Shown piece after piece: positions 7,886-16,658 of a stretch of DNA of 64,000 nt. The position numbers were made by a program, and so were the translations under genes. Below the pieces are notes generated by a model, which searched no databases, was not told the origin of the DNA, and saw only the letters and a program-made list of their open reading frames with translations. Position 1 is the stretch's first letter; the number at the start of each line of letters is the position of its first letter. The stretch spans positions 24,052 to 88,051 of the forward strand of contig CAWHMO010000014.1 of assembly GCA_963830565.1 (NCBI GenBank), in the 5' to 3' direction. The DNA is from DATFDN01 sp963830565. GTDB lineage: Bacteria > Pseudomonadota > Alphaproteobacteria > Acetobacterales > Acetobacteraceae.

Positions 7886-8680
7886 TCACCGTCCCTGGAA
7901 GTCCGGCTTGCGCTTCTCGTTGAAGGCGCGGATGCCCTCGCGGCGGTCCTCGGTCGGGACCATGCGGTTATACGCCTCGATCTCGAACATCATGGCGCTG
8001 CGCAGGTCCATGTTCAGGCCCTGGTTGACCGATTGCTTGATCTGGCGCGTCGAGATGGGCGCGTTGGCGCTGATCGTGGCCGCGATCTCCAGCGCGTCGG
8101 CCAGCAGGCTGTCGGACTTGCAGACCCGGTTGACCATGCCCCATTCGGCGGCCTGTGCGACGGTGAAGGGCTTGCCGGTCAGCATGATCTCCTTCGCCCG
8201 CCGCGCGCCGACCGCGCGGGGCAGGTTCTGCGTGCCGCCGGCGCCGGGCATGATGCCGAGCGTGACCTCGGTCAGCGCGAAGCGCGCCGTCTCGGCGGCG
8301 TAGATGAAGTCGCAGCAGAGCGCGATCTCCAGCCCGCCGGCATAGGCGGCGCCGTTGACGGCGGCGATCACCGGCACCGGGCAGTCGATGATGGCGCGGA
8401 TGGCGCGCTCGAAGATCAGGTGCTGGTCCTGCCACTGCGCATCGGTCATGCCGTTGCGCTCCTTCAGGTCGCCCCCGGCGCAGAAGGCGCGCGAGCCGGC
8501 GCCGGTGACGACGATGCAACGCTGCCCGCCGGGCGCGGCGTTGAAGCCGTCGAACGCGGCGAGCAAGTCGAGGCCCATTTGCGTGTTCATGGCATTGGCG
8601 GCATCGGGGCGGTTCAGCGTGACCAGCACGGTGTGCGGTCGGGGCTGCTCGATGCGCAGCGTCTCGAAGCCGTCGCTCAT
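7886..8680 (-). CDS. Enoyl-CoA hydratase/isomerase family protein
   Basis: A 264-residue crotonase. The oxyanion-hole segments AFCAGGDLKE and NGAAYAGGLEIAL are present, as is EVTLGIMPGAGGTQ with the conserved glutamate and glycine-rich helix. It probably hydrates an enoyl-CoA intermediate of the pathway shared with the two downstream genes. The start ATG at 8678-8680 has AGGGGGA just upstream (8685-8692, minus strand); the frame stays open further upstream but without homology. First gene of the operon. Confidence 0.92.
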   Translation of the reverse strand: MSDGFETLRIEQPRPHTVLVTLNRPDAANAMNTQMGLDLLAAFDGFNAAPGGQRCIVVTGAGSRAFCAGGDLKERNGMTDAQWQDQHLIFERAIRAIIDCPVPVIAAVNGAAYAGGLEIALCCDFIYAAETARFALTEVTLGIMPGAGGTQNLPRAVGARRAKEIMLTGKPFTVAQAAEWGMVNRVCKSDSLLADALEIAATISANAPISTRQIKQSVNQGLNMDLRSAMMFEIEAYNRMVPTEDRREGIRAFNEKRKPDFQGR

Positions 8681-8706
8681 GGTCGCTCCCCCTGATCGCG
8701 GCCAAG

Positions 8707-9828
8707 TCAAGCAGGTCGCAGGGCCGACGTCACGCGGCCGGCGAACCCGTCCACGGCGGCGGGGTCGATCCAGCGCATGACGGCGACGATGCCCGTTGGG
8801 GGATCGACCCAGATCTGGTTGCCGCCCGCGCCCACGGCGAAGAAGCTGGCCGGGGAGGCGCTGGGGACGCGGGCGCGGTCGGTGTTGAGCCACCAGAGGA
8901 ACCCGTACGCCGGGTTCAGCGCACAGGGGGTCAGCGATTGGGTGATCCAGGATTCCGGCAGCAGGCGATGCCCGCCCCAGTCACCCCGGCGCAGCATCAG
9001 CAGCCCGATGCGCGCCTGGTCCTCGGCATGCATCTCGATGCCGCCGCCCCAGTGCGATCCGCCAGAGACCGACTCCACCAGGCGCCCGTCGATCTCGACC
9101 GACGATGTGCGGTAGCCGTGCCAAGCCCAGTCATCGGACGCACCGATCGGGCGCATGATGCGCTCGGCGAAAATCTCGGGCAATGGGCGGCGGAATAGGC
9201 GCAGCAGGGCGAGCGACAGGCGGTTCACCCGGACATCGTTGTATTCCCAGAACCCGCCCGGCGGGCGCAACTCCCGTGTCGTGCCCTTTGTGGCGCCGCG
9301 TCCCTCGGTGGCAAGGTTGCGGTTGCGGTCGATCATGTCGGACTTGCCGAACAGCGTGCCGTCCCACTCGGAGGTCTGCTGGAGCAGGTGACGCCACGTA
9401 ACGGCGCCGTTGTGAGGGCCATCGAAGCCGCGGTCGTGGATGCGGTGCCCGACTGGCTCGTCGAGGTCGGGGAGCAGGCCATCGGCCCAGGCGAGGCCGG
9501 CAAGCAGGCCGAGACAGCTTTTCGCCACGCTGAAGGTGAAATCGACCTGCCGCGTATCGCCCCAGGATGCGACCAGGCGGGCGTGGCGCAGAACCAGCCC
9601 GTTGGGTGCGCCGCGTGGGCGGATCGGGCCGAGTATCTCGTTGTCGGGCCGCTTCTCGAAGTGCCCGGCTTCGAGATGCGCGCGCAGGTCGCGCGGCCAG
9701 GGCGTCTCGTGCGCAGCGGCGAACCGCACCGCCTCGGCGAGCGCGTCCGGCTCGAAACCCACCTCGGTCGGTTCCGCGCGTATCCATGCTGGCCTGTGCG
9801 ATGGAGGCACCCAAGCGTCGTTCGTCAT
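8707..9828 (-). CDS. Serine hydrolase (class C beta-lactamase/esterase family)
   Basis: A 373-residue protein of the beta-lactamase-related family. The nucleophile motif is Ser100-Val-Ala-Lys103 (SxxK), followed by WRHLLQQTSEWDGTLFG. EYND supplies the Tyr-x-Asn equivalent, and FFAVGAGGNQIWV holds the third motif. There is no signal peptide from the ATG at 9826-9828, so it is likely a cytoplasmic esterase or amide hydrolase rather than a penicillin-binding enzyme. The start could be further upstream, but that sequence is low-complexity Arg/Pro. It precedes the hydratase operon on the same strand and may be the pathway's entry hydrolase. Confidence 0.85.
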   Translation of the reverse strand: MTNDAWVPPSHRPAWIRAEPTEVGFEPDALAEAVRFAAAHETPWPRDLRAHLEAGHFEKRPDNEILGPIRPRGAPNGLVLRHARLVASWGDTRQVDFTFSVAKSCLGLLAGLAWADGLLPDLDEPVGHRIHDRGFDGPHNGAVTWRHLLQQTSEWDGTLFGKSDMIDRNRNLATEGRGATKGTTRELRPPGGFWEYNDVRVNRLSLALLRLFRRPLPEIFAERIMRPIGASDDWAWHGYRTSSVEIDGRLVESVSGGSHWGGGIEMHAEDQARIGLLMLRRGDWGGHRLLPESWITQSLTPCALNPAYGFLWWLNTDRARVPSASPASFFAVGAGGNQIWVDPPTGIVAVMRWIDPAAVDGFAGRVTSALRPA

Positions 9829-9940
9829 CTTGCAGTCGATGGACCGCCCAGAGGGCAGGCGCAAGCCACGCGGCGCCCCGCTGGCGCACGGACCTCGACC
9901 GGGCGACACTTCGCGACGAACCGAATGCCGGAGTGCGCCA

Positions 9941-10399
9941 ATGCCGCCGCTGCCCGAAGCCGACGTCGCGACGCGAGGCTTCTTCATCGAGTGGCTCGAA
10001 AGGTTCGCGTCGTATGTGCGGGAGGTGGACTACGCGTCGGCGCGGCGGCTGTTCCATCCCGACATCCTGGCGTTCGGGACGCATCGCGACGTGATTCCGG
10101 GACTTGACGCCTGGGTGAGCGCGCAATGGGACAATGTCTGGCCGAGGACGTCGGACTTCCGGTTCGACATCGAGGGCGCGCGCATTCTCGTCTCCGCCGA
10201 TGCCTCCATGGCGAGCATGGTCGCTACCTGGACGAGCACCGGCTACCAGCCTGACGGCTCAACCTTCGATCGGCCGGGCCGAGCCACGATGGTGTTCCAC
10301 AAGGCCGACGGTGCCTGGCTCTGCACTCATTCCCACATGTCGCTCAATCGCGGGGTGCCGCAGCAGAGCCATGCCAATCGGCCGGTAAAGGCAGGATAG
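9941..10399 (+). CDS. SnoaL-like / nuclear transport factor 2-like protein
   Basis: A 152-residue cone-fold protein. The ketosteroid-isomerase/SnoaL-like domain has the FASYVREVDYASARRLFHPD helix, VSAQWDNVWP, the MASMVATWTSTGY strand, and RATMVFHKADGAWLCTHSHMS at the C-terminus. Members isomerise, hydrolyse or simply bind hydrophobic small molecules. ATG 9941 is chosen; the frame is open upstream over the divergent serine hydrolase without homology. It stands alone between divergent and downstream genes. Confidence 0.8.
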   Translation: MPPLPEADVATRGFFIEWLERFASYVREVDYASARRLFHPDILAFGTHRDVIPGLDAWVSAQWDNVWPRTSDFRFDIEGARILVSADASMASMVATWTSTGYQPDGSTFDRPGRATMVFHKADGAWLCTHSHMSLNRGVPQQSHANRPVKAG

Positions 10400-10469
10400 C
10401 CGCACCGGGCGCCGCGCGACGATCGAGAATCGTTGACAGGCGCCGAGCCCGGCGGGTTTTGTCGGTGCC

Positions 10470-11321
10470 ATGCGGACATATTGGCGGCTATTGGGGCTCC
10501 TTCTCGTCATCGTCGGGGCATGGGCACCGGCTGCTGCGCGGGCCCGCGACGGGTTTTTCCTGACCAGTGACGGCGTGCGGCTGCATTACCTGGAGGCCGG
10601 GCCGCCAACAGGGCGGACGATCGTGCTGGTGCCGGGCTGGACCATGCCGGCCTGGATCTGGGCGCCGCAGATCGCGGCGTTCTCGCGCGCCTACCACGTC
10701 ATCGCCTTCGACCCGCGTGGGCAGGGCGAGTCGGACGCGCCGGCGCGCGGCTACACGCCCGAGCGGCGCGGGCAGGACATCGCGGAGCTGATCGCGCGGC
10801 TGCGCACCCCGGTTCTGCTGGTCGGCTGGTCGCTCGGCGTGCTCGATTCCCTGGCGTACCTCCACCTGCACGGGGATGCGGCGGTGGCCGGGCTGGTGCT
10901 GGTGGACAATTCGGTGGGCGAGGAGCCGGCCCCCCCGCCTGGGCGACGCGGACCGCCGCCCGCCTCGCACGCGCGGTTCATGGCCCGCTTCGTCCGCGCC
11001 ATGTTCCGCGCGCCGCAGCCGGCGGCCTATCTCGACCGACTGACCGAGGCCACCCTGCGCACGCCGGAGCCGGCCTGCCGCGCGTTGCTGGCCTATCCGG
11101 TGCCCCGCGAGTACTGGCGGGAGGCGGTCTATGCCACCGACAGGCCTCTGCTGTATGTCGTACGGCCGCGCTTCGCCGCGCAGGCCGCGAATTTGCAGCG
11201 CATGCGGCCGAACACGGAGACGGTGGTGTTTCCGACCGCGGGGCATGCGCTGTTCGTCGATGAACCGAGGCGGTTCGACGCAGTGGTGGAGGAATTCATT
11301 CGCGGGCGGGTCTGGCGGTGA
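10470..11321 (+). CDS. Alpha/beta hydrolase, exported
   Basis: A 283-residue alpha/beta-hydrolase with an N-terminal signal peptide (residues 1-26, LLGLLLVIVGAW). The nucleophile elbow is G-W-Ser121-L-G and the catalytic histidine His259 in TAGHALF; the oxyanion region is VPGWTMPAWIW and DPRGQGESD. It is probably a periplasmic esterase or haloperoxidase-like hydrolase. The stop overlaps the GTG of the next gene by 4 bases (GTGA), indicating translational coupling with the membrane protein downstream. Confidence 0.9.
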   Translation: MRTYWRLLGLLLVIVGAWAPAAARARDGFFLTSDGVRLHYLEAGPPTGRTIVLVPGWTMPAWIWAPQIAAFSRAYHVIAFDPRGQGESDAPARGYTPERRGQDIAELIARLRTPVLLVGWSLGVLDSLAYLHLHGDAAVAGLVLVDNSVGEEPAPPPGRRGPPPASHARFMARFVRAMFRAPQPAAYLDRLTEATLRTPEPACRALLAYPVPREYWREAVYATDRPLLYVVRPRFAAQAANLQRMRPNTETVVFPTAGHALFVDEPRRFDAVVEEFIRGRVWR

Positions 11322-13765
11322 GGGAGTTCCCGCGTCGAAGTGGATTCGCGTCCTTATTCCTCGTCTCGTTCTCCGCCGTGGCGTACGAGATCGCGCTGAC
11401 GCGGTTCTTCGCCGTCGCCGAATGGTCGGAATATGGCTACTGGGTCATCTCCATCGTCATGGCGGGGTTCGCGTTGAGCGGCGTGGCGCTGGCCCTGACG
11501 CGGGAAGCGGCGGCCCGCCACGGGGCGCGGCTGCTGGCGGGCTTGCCGGCGGCGCTGGTGCTGGCGGCCGGACTGGGCTTCCGCGCCACCGTCGCCAATC
11601 CGTTCAACCCGCTGCAATTGCAGAACCAGGTCACCTGGGCGGGGCAGCTCTGGAATATCGCGGGATACTACGCGGCGCTGCTGCCGTTCTTCTTCCTTGC
11701 CGGGCTGTTCATCGGCCTGAGCTTCGTCCTGAACGCACGACGGATCGGCGTGGTGTACGGCTGGGATCTGGGGGGCGCCGGTCTGGGCGCGGCGGCGGTG
11801 ACGGCGCTGATGTTCGTGCTGCCGCCGCTCGCCCTGGTGCCGGCGCTGCTGATCCCGCTAGCGGCCAGCGCGGGGTTCCAGGGACGCCGGCCGAGCATCG
11901 CCGCCGCTCTTGCCCTGATCGTGGCCGAGGCGGTTCTGCTGCTCGGGCCGCAGGCGGGGGTGAACGAGTTCAAGCCGATCTACGCGCCGCTGCACACGCC
12001 CGGCGCCCGCATCCTCGCGGAGCGCGTCTCGCCGCGCGGGCAGTACAAGCTGCTCGATGACTTCACCGAGCGGGTGGACACCGACGTTTCCAACGATTCC
12101 GGCCAGCTCGGCCTTCCCGGACCGCCACGCGCCTATGGGCTGTATCGCGACGGCACGCGCATCGCCGCGCTGCCACGTCCGGGCGGGCTCGATGTCGGAT
12201 ATGCCTCCGCCGCGCTGGACGCGGCGCCCTACGAGCTGATCCCACACGCGCGGGTGCTGCTGGCCGGCGCCTCGGGCGGGTTCCGAATCGCCGAGCTGCT
12301 GGCCTTGGGCGCGGCGAAAGTCGAGGCGCTGGAACCTGATCCGGTGCTGGCCGGGGCGCTGCGGCACGGGCTGGGACCCTCCCCGGCGCCGGTCGACGAT
12401 CCGCGCGTGAGCGTGCGCGCGGCCTCGCCGATAGCCGCAGCGCGGACGGGCGGGCCGTATGACGTAATCGACCTGTCGGCGGATTTCCTCGATGCGGCGG
12501 AGGCGAACCAGGCGGCGTTCAGCGTCGAGGCATTGGCCGCCGATCTGCGCGCCCTGACGCCGGGCGGCATCGTCTCGATCCCGGTCTCTATCCGCGACTT
12601 CCCGGTCTATGCCTTGCGCGTGCTGGCGACCGCGCGCGCGGCACTGCTGGAGATAGGAGTGGCGGATCCGGCGCGGAACGTCATCGCGTACCGCTCGGCC
12701 TGGGGAGTTCGCGTGCTGCTGTCCGACCGGCCCTGGGATGCGGCCCGCATCGCGACCTTGCGTCGGTTCTGCGACGCGCGCTCCTTCGACCTCTCGTACT
12801 ATCCCGGCATCGACGTGCAGGCGACGCGGGCCGGGCTGTACAACGATCTGCCCGCCGTTTCCTTCGCCTCCGGCGAGGCGGGCGCGTCCGGGCCGGACGA
12901 TTCGATCGCGGACGAGGCCGGGGCGGTGCTGGCCGGCCGACCGAGCGCGTCGGAGGCGACGTTCAGCCTGGCGCCGGTCACGCTGGATCGGCCGTTCTTC
13001 TATGCCGCCTTGCGGCTCTCGCAGCTCGGCACGCTGCTGGCGCGGCTGGAGATGCTGCCGCAGGCGGAGATTGGCGCGCTGGTCAATCTGGCGGTGCTGG
13101 CCCAGGCGGCGGTGATCGCGGCGCTCGTGTTGCTGCTGCCGCTGCTCGCATCCCGGCTGCGCGCTCCGGGCGTGTCGGTGACGCGCATCGGGCTCTACTT
13201 CCCGGCGCTTGGACTCGGGTTCCTGTTCATCGAGATCGCGCTGATCGCGCAGGCTTCTCTCTGGCTCAACGACCAGACGGGAGGCTTCGCGCTGGTGCTC
13301 ACGTCCATGCTGGTGTTCTCCGGCCTGGGCAGCCTGGTATCGGGCCGCATCGCCGTGCCCCGGCGCGGGCTGGCGGTGGCCGTGCTCGGGATCGTGCTCT
13401 GGTGCGTTGCCGCCTGGGCCGGGCTGGGGTCGCTCGCGCTGGCGACGCTCGGCTGGCCGATGCCGCTGCGGGCCTGCCTGATGGTCGCCGTGCTGGCGCC
13501 GGTCTCCTTCGCACTGGGTCTGCCGTTCCCGTTGGGGCTCGGCCGGGTCGGCGACAGCGCGGCGCTGCCCTGGGCGTGGGCGCTGAACGGTGCGTTCTCG
13601 GTGATGGCGACGCCGGCCGCGACGCTACTGGCGCGGGAGGCGGGATACGGCGCGGTTCTGCTATGCGGGGCGATGATGTATGGTATTGCCCTCGCCGCTT
13701 TCCCGATGTCGCAGAGGGTTCTTCGTTGGCACGATCTTCCGGCCTGCTCACCCGCCGCAGACTGA
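11318..13765 (+). CDS. Membrane protein with spermidine-synthase-like SAM domain
   Basis: An 815-residue protein. A multi-helix membrane block covers about residues 10-210, with the characteristic start FLVSFSAVAYEIALTRFF. A soluble Rossmann domain (about 300-420) has the nucleotide-binding-like stretch LLAGASGGFRIAELLA followed by an acidic EALEPDP. A second membrane block spans about 590-810. This is the layout of fused membrane spermidine-synthase-like proteins, whose substrate is generally unknown. GTG start with 4-base overlap upstream; its 3' end overlaps the next methyltransferase by about 40 bases, so three genes are tightly coupled. Confidence 0.82.
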   Translation: MREFPRRSGFASLFLVSFSAVAYEIALTRFFAVAEWSEYGYWVISIVMAGFALSGVALALTREAAARHGARLLAGLPAALVLAAGLGFRATVANPFNPLQLQNQVTWAGQLWNIAGYYAALLPFFFLAGLFIGLSFVLNARRIGVVYGWDLGGAGLGAAAVTALMFVLPPLALVPALLIPLAASAGFQGRRPSIAAALALIVAEAVLLLGPQAGVNEFKPIYAPLHTPGARILAERVSPRGQYKLLDDFTERVDTDVSNDSGQLGLPGPPRAYGLYRDGTRIAALPRPGGLDVGYASAALDAAPYELIPHARVLLAGASGGFRIAELLALGAAKVEALEPDPVLAGALRHGLGPSPAPVDDPRVSVRAASPIAAARTGGPYDVIDLSADFLDAAEANQAAFSVEALAADLRALTPGGIVSIPVSIRDFPVYALRVLATARAALLEIGVADPARNVIAYRSAWGVRVLLSDRPWDAARIATLRRFCDARSFDLSYYPGIDVQATRAGLYNDLPAVSFASGEAGASGPDDSIADEAGAVLAGRPSASEATFSLAPVTLDRPFFYAALRLSQLGTLLARLEMLPQAEIGALVNLAVLAQAAVIAALVLLLPLLASRLRAPGVSVTRIGLYFPALGLGFLFIEIALIAQASLWLNDQTGGFALVLTSMLVFSGLGSLVSGRIAVPRRGLAVAVLGIVLWCVAAWAGLGSLALATLGWPMPLRACLMVAVLAPVSFALGLPFPLGLGRVGDSAALPWAWALNGAFSVMATPAATLLAREAGYGAVLLCGAMMYGIALAAFPMSQRVLRWHDLPACSPAAD

Positions 13766-14625
13766 TCGCCACATCCGCCGCGCTGCCCTTCGCTTCGGCG
13801 GCGCGTGCCGCTGCCGAGCCTTGGACCCGGGCAGACTATGAGCGGGCGATGCGCGAGTCCGGCCGGCCGGTCAGCCTGACCGACGCACAATTCGCCGAGA
13901 TCCAGGCGCGCAAGCCGGCGGCGATGCAGCGCATCGCCGAGTATCTGAAGGCGCATATGGGCAACGCCGATCCGCGCGTTCTTGCCGCCTTCGAGGCGGT
14001 GCCGCGCGAGTATTTCCACTACCAGTACCAGGAGCACCGCAGCATCGGCGGCGAGGCCTATGAGGCTGACCCGAAGCCCTGGGCGATCGGCTATGGCTCG
14101 GCGCTGTCGGACTATCTGGGCCAGGCTTACATGACCCAGGCGGCCAAGCCCGGCCCGGACGACGTGACGCTGGAGATCGGAACGGGCAGCGGGTTCCAGA
14201 CCGCGCTGCTGTCGCGCATCGTGCGCAAGGCCTACTCGATCGAGATCATCGAGCCGCTGGGCAAGGCGGTGGGACGCATCTACACGCCGCTTGGCTATAA
14301 CAACGTCCACACCAAGGTCGGCGACGGATATTTCGGCTGGCCGGAGGTCGAAGGCGGCTTCGACGTCATCATCGTGACCTGCGCCGCCCAGTACGCCCCG
14401 CCCGAGCTGTTCAAGCAGATGAAGCCAGGCGGGCGCCTGATCATCCCGATCGGCCAGCCGTTCAAGCGCGGTCAGGTGCTGTACGTCTATACAAAGGACG
14501 CCGAGGGGAAGGTGCATTCGCGCCGGGACATGGGCGTGTTCTTCATCCCGATGACCGGGGAGATGATGAAGGCGAAGGCGGCGGGGCCCGTCACTCAGCC
14601 GGGCGCCAAGCCCGCCAGCGGCTGA
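13726..14625 (+). CDS. Protein-L-isoaspartate O-methyltransferase-like, Tat-exported
   Basis: A 299-residue protein. The start is probably the TTG at 13726, after AGAGGG at 13713-13718. This gives a twin-arginine leader (TRRRLIATSA, then a hydrophobic stretch and ARAAA), followed by a PCMT domain with VPREYFHY, the GSALSDYLGQAYMTQ substrate segment and LEIGTGSGFQTALLS as SAM motif I. Cytoplasmic PCMT repairs isoaspartate; a Tat leader on this enzyme is unusual because SAM is cytoplasmic. The leader may anchor it or may be misread. It overlaps the upstream gene. Confidence 0.83.
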   Translation: MARSSGLLTRRRLIATSAALPFASAARAAAEPWTRADYERAMRESGRPVSLTDAQFAEIQARKPAAMQRIAEYLKAHMGNADPRVLAAFEAVPREYFHYQYQEHRSIGGEAYEADPKPWAIGYGSALSDYLGQAYMTQAAKPGPDDVTLEIGTGSGFQTALLSRIVRKAYSIEIIEPLGKAVGRIYTPLGYNNVHTKVGDGYFGWPEVEGGFDVIIVTCAAQYAPPELFKQMKPGGRLIIPIGQPFKRGQVLYVYTKDAEGKVHSRRDMGVFFIPMTGEMMKAKAAGPVTQPGAKPASG

Positions 14626-14701
14626 TTTCGGCATAAACCAATTTGGTTGTTCCCCCCGGGCCGCGGCTCGTAAGCTCTCACCGGAAGCCAGGGAGGACAT
14701 C

Positions 14702-15484
14702 GTGCCTGCGTTCGACACCGAGTTGCTGCGACGGATCGCACCGGTCTTCGCGCACGACGCACGGCGGGCCGCGCGTCAGCAGGACATCATTGGGGCGATC
14801 GGCCCGATCCTGCAGGCGACGCTGGTCGAATACGACATGGCGACGCCTCTGCGCGCGGCGCATTTCCTCGCCCAGACATGCACCGAGTCGTTCGGGTTCT
14901 CCACCACCGAGGAGGAAGCCTCCGGTCAGGCGTACGAAGGCCGGCGCGATCTCGGCAACACCCAGCGCGGCGATGGGCCGCGCTTCAAGGGGCGCGGGCT
15001 GATCCAGCTCACCGGTCGAACGAACTATGCCCTGTACTCGGAGGCTCCAAATCTCGACCTCATCGCCCATCCCGAGCTGGCCGCCGATCCCTCCCCGTCG
15101 CTGCGGCTTGCCTGCGAATATTGGAAGAACAAGGCTCTCAATACCTTCGCCGATTGGGACGATGCGCTGACCATCACCTGCCGGATCAATGGCGGGTTCA
15201 ACGGGCTCGACACGCGCCTTGGCTATCTGGCCAAGGCAAAGGCGGCGCTTGGGGCAGTCGGGGTGGCACCCGCATTGCCCATACTGCGGCGCGGCGCCAA
15301 GGGACCGGCGGTGGTGCGACTCCAGGTGCGGTTGCGCCGCCAGGGCTACGCCGTGGGAACCGACGGCGATTTCGGGTCAGGAACGGAAACCGCGCTGATC
15401 GAGTTCCAGGGGGATAACGGCCTGCAGGCCGACGGCGAGGCCGGGCCGGCGGTCTGGGACGCGCTCGAGACTCCCTTAGCGTGA
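14702..15484 (+). CDS. GH19 chitinase-like lysozyme with peptidoglycan-binding domain
   Basis: A 260-residue protein. A glycoside hydrolase 19 domain covers about residues 20-185, with the catalytic Glu62 in QTCTES, then YEGRRDLGN, GRGLIQLTGRTNY and the TCRINGGFNG loop. A PG_binding_1 domain spans about 195-258 (KGPAVVRLQVRL, GDFGSGTETALIEFQ). It should cleave peptidoglycan or chitin. There is no signal peptide, which is typical of phage-type endolysins released by a holin; none is visible here. GTG start with GGGAGGA at 14692-14698. The next gene overlaps by 4 bases. Confidence 0.88.
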   Translation: MPAFDTELLRRIAPVFAHDARRAARQQDIIGAIGPILQATLVEYDMATPLRAAHFLAQTCTESFGFSTTEEEASGQAYEGRRDLGNTQRGDGPRFKGRGLIQLTGRTNYALYSEAPNLDLIAHPELAADPSPSLRLACEYWKNKALNTFADWDDALTITCRINGGFNGLDTRLGYLAKAKAALGAVGVAPALPILRRGAKGPAVVRLQVRLRRQGYAVGTDGDFGSGTETALIEFQGDNGLQADGEAGPAVWDALETPLA

Positions 15485-15912
15485 GGCGGCCAGTCGCTTG
15501 GCTCCTGCTTCTTGTCCTGTCGCTGCCGGCCGCCGGCACGGCGCGGGCTTCTTGCAGCCCGCCCGAGCGGATGCGATTCGCGCCCGGCGCCAGTTCGACC
15601 GAGCTGAAGGGCGGCATCCCGCGCGGCGGCCGCGACTGCTATTCGATCACTGCCCGTGGGGGACAGTTTCTCTCGGTCTCGCAGCCCGGCCGGGAGGAGA
15701 GCAACATTGTCTTGCAGCTCTACAGGCCGGGCTGGAGGATCGTTCCGACCGGCGACGGGCCGGTGATTGGCGGACGAACGCTGCCGGGCGCGGGCCGGGG
15801 GCAGGATGCGCCGCGATGGTCGGGCACGCTTCCAGTCGGCGGAACCTACCTCCTGGTGCTCGGCACAAGCTGGGGCGGCGGGGAGTACGCCCTTCGGGTC
15901 GAGGTCCGCTGA
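15481..15912 (+). CDS. Small secreted protein, possible PPC/beta-sandwich domain
   Basis: A 143-residue protein with a clear signal peptide (MRRPVAWLLLLVLSLPAAG, cleavage near ARA-S). The mature part is about 120 residues of beta-strand-rich sequence (RDCYSITARGGQFLSVS, NIVLQLYRPG, GGTYLLVLGTSWGGGEYALRVEV). This resembles pre-peptidase C-terminal-type carbohydrate- or protein-binding sandwiches. Two cysteines may form a disulphide. GTGA overlap with the lysozyme gene suggests co-expression, perhaps as an accessory or inhibitor of the muralytic enzyme; that is inference. Confidence 0.7.
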   Translation: MRRPVAWLLLLVLSLPAAGTARASCSPPERMRFAPGASSTELKGGIPRGGRDCYSITARGGQFLSVSQPGREESNIVLQLYRPGWRIVPTGDGPVIGGRTLPGAGRGQDAPRWSGTLPVGGTYLLVLGTSWGGGEYALRVEVR

Positions 15913-15973
15913 GCCGGACACTTGCCGGCGCGCCGCGAGCGCGGGACGATGGGCCGTTTTCCAGGAGACGCGG

Positions 15974-16594
15974 ATGACCGACCGATACGTGATCACCGAC
16001 GAGGCCGCGCTGGATGCGCTGTACGGCGTCCCCTCGGAAGGGGCACTGCGCAAGGAGGTCGATCACATCCACCCGCACTACCGCGCCTTCATCGACGCGG
16101 CGCCTTTCGTCGCAGTGGCGACCGCCGGGCCGGGCGGGCTGGACGTCTCGCCGCGCGGCGACCCGGCCGGGTTCGCGGTCGTGGACGATCCGCACACGCT
16201 GCTGCTGCCCGACCGGCGCGGCAATAACCGTGTGGACACATTGCGCAACCTGGTTCACGACCCGCGCATCGCCCTGCTGTTCCTGATCCCCGGCATCGGC
16301 GAGACTCTGCGGGTGAACGGACGGGCGTCGATTTCGGTCGATCCCGCGCTGCTGGAGCGCTTTCCGGCCCAGGGCAAGCTGCCGCGTTCGGTGATCGTCG
16401 TGCATGCCGAACGGGTGTATTTCCAGTGCCCGAAGGCGCTGGTGCGCTCCGAGCTGTGGAACCCCGACCGGCGCATCCCACGCAATGCGCTGCCCAGTAC
16501 AGGCACGATCCTGGCCGATATCACGCGCGGCGCGATCGATGGGCAGACCTATGATGCGGCGTATCCGGAGCGGCTGCGGCAAACGATCTATTGA
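15974..16594 (+). CDS. Pyridoxamine 5'-phosphate oxidase family flavoprotein
   Basis: A 206-residue split-barrel FMN-binding protein (FVAVATAGPGGLDVSPRGD, LLLPDRRGNNRVDTLRNL, IALLFLIPGIGETLRVNG), of the MSMEG_1061-like clade that ends in WNPDRRIPRN. Members reduce or bind small molecules with FMN or F420. A Shine-Dalgarno GGAG at 15964-15967 precedes the ATG at 15974. Stand-alone gene. Confidence 0.88.
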   Translation: MTDRYVITDEAALDALYGVPSEGALRKEVDHIHPHYRAFIDAAPFVAVATAGPGGLDVSPRGDPAGFAVVDDPHTLLLPDRRGNNRVDTLRNLVHDPRIALLFLIPGIGETLRVNGRASISVDPALLERFPAQGKLPRSVIVVHAERVYFQCPKALVRSELWNPDRRIPRNALPSTGTILADITRGAIDGQTYDAAYPERLRQTIY

Positions 16595-16658
16595 AGCTGC
16601 CGAGCGCACCCGAGCGGGCCGGCGGCTGTTGAGCGGAAAGCCTAACAGGAAACCGGCC

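Noticed and set aside
6692..8695. A 667-codon plus-strand frame opposite the MmgE/PrpD and hydratase genes
   Set aside because: High-GC antisense shadow; Arg/Gly/Ala-rich with no domain, while the minus strand has clear enzyme motifs.
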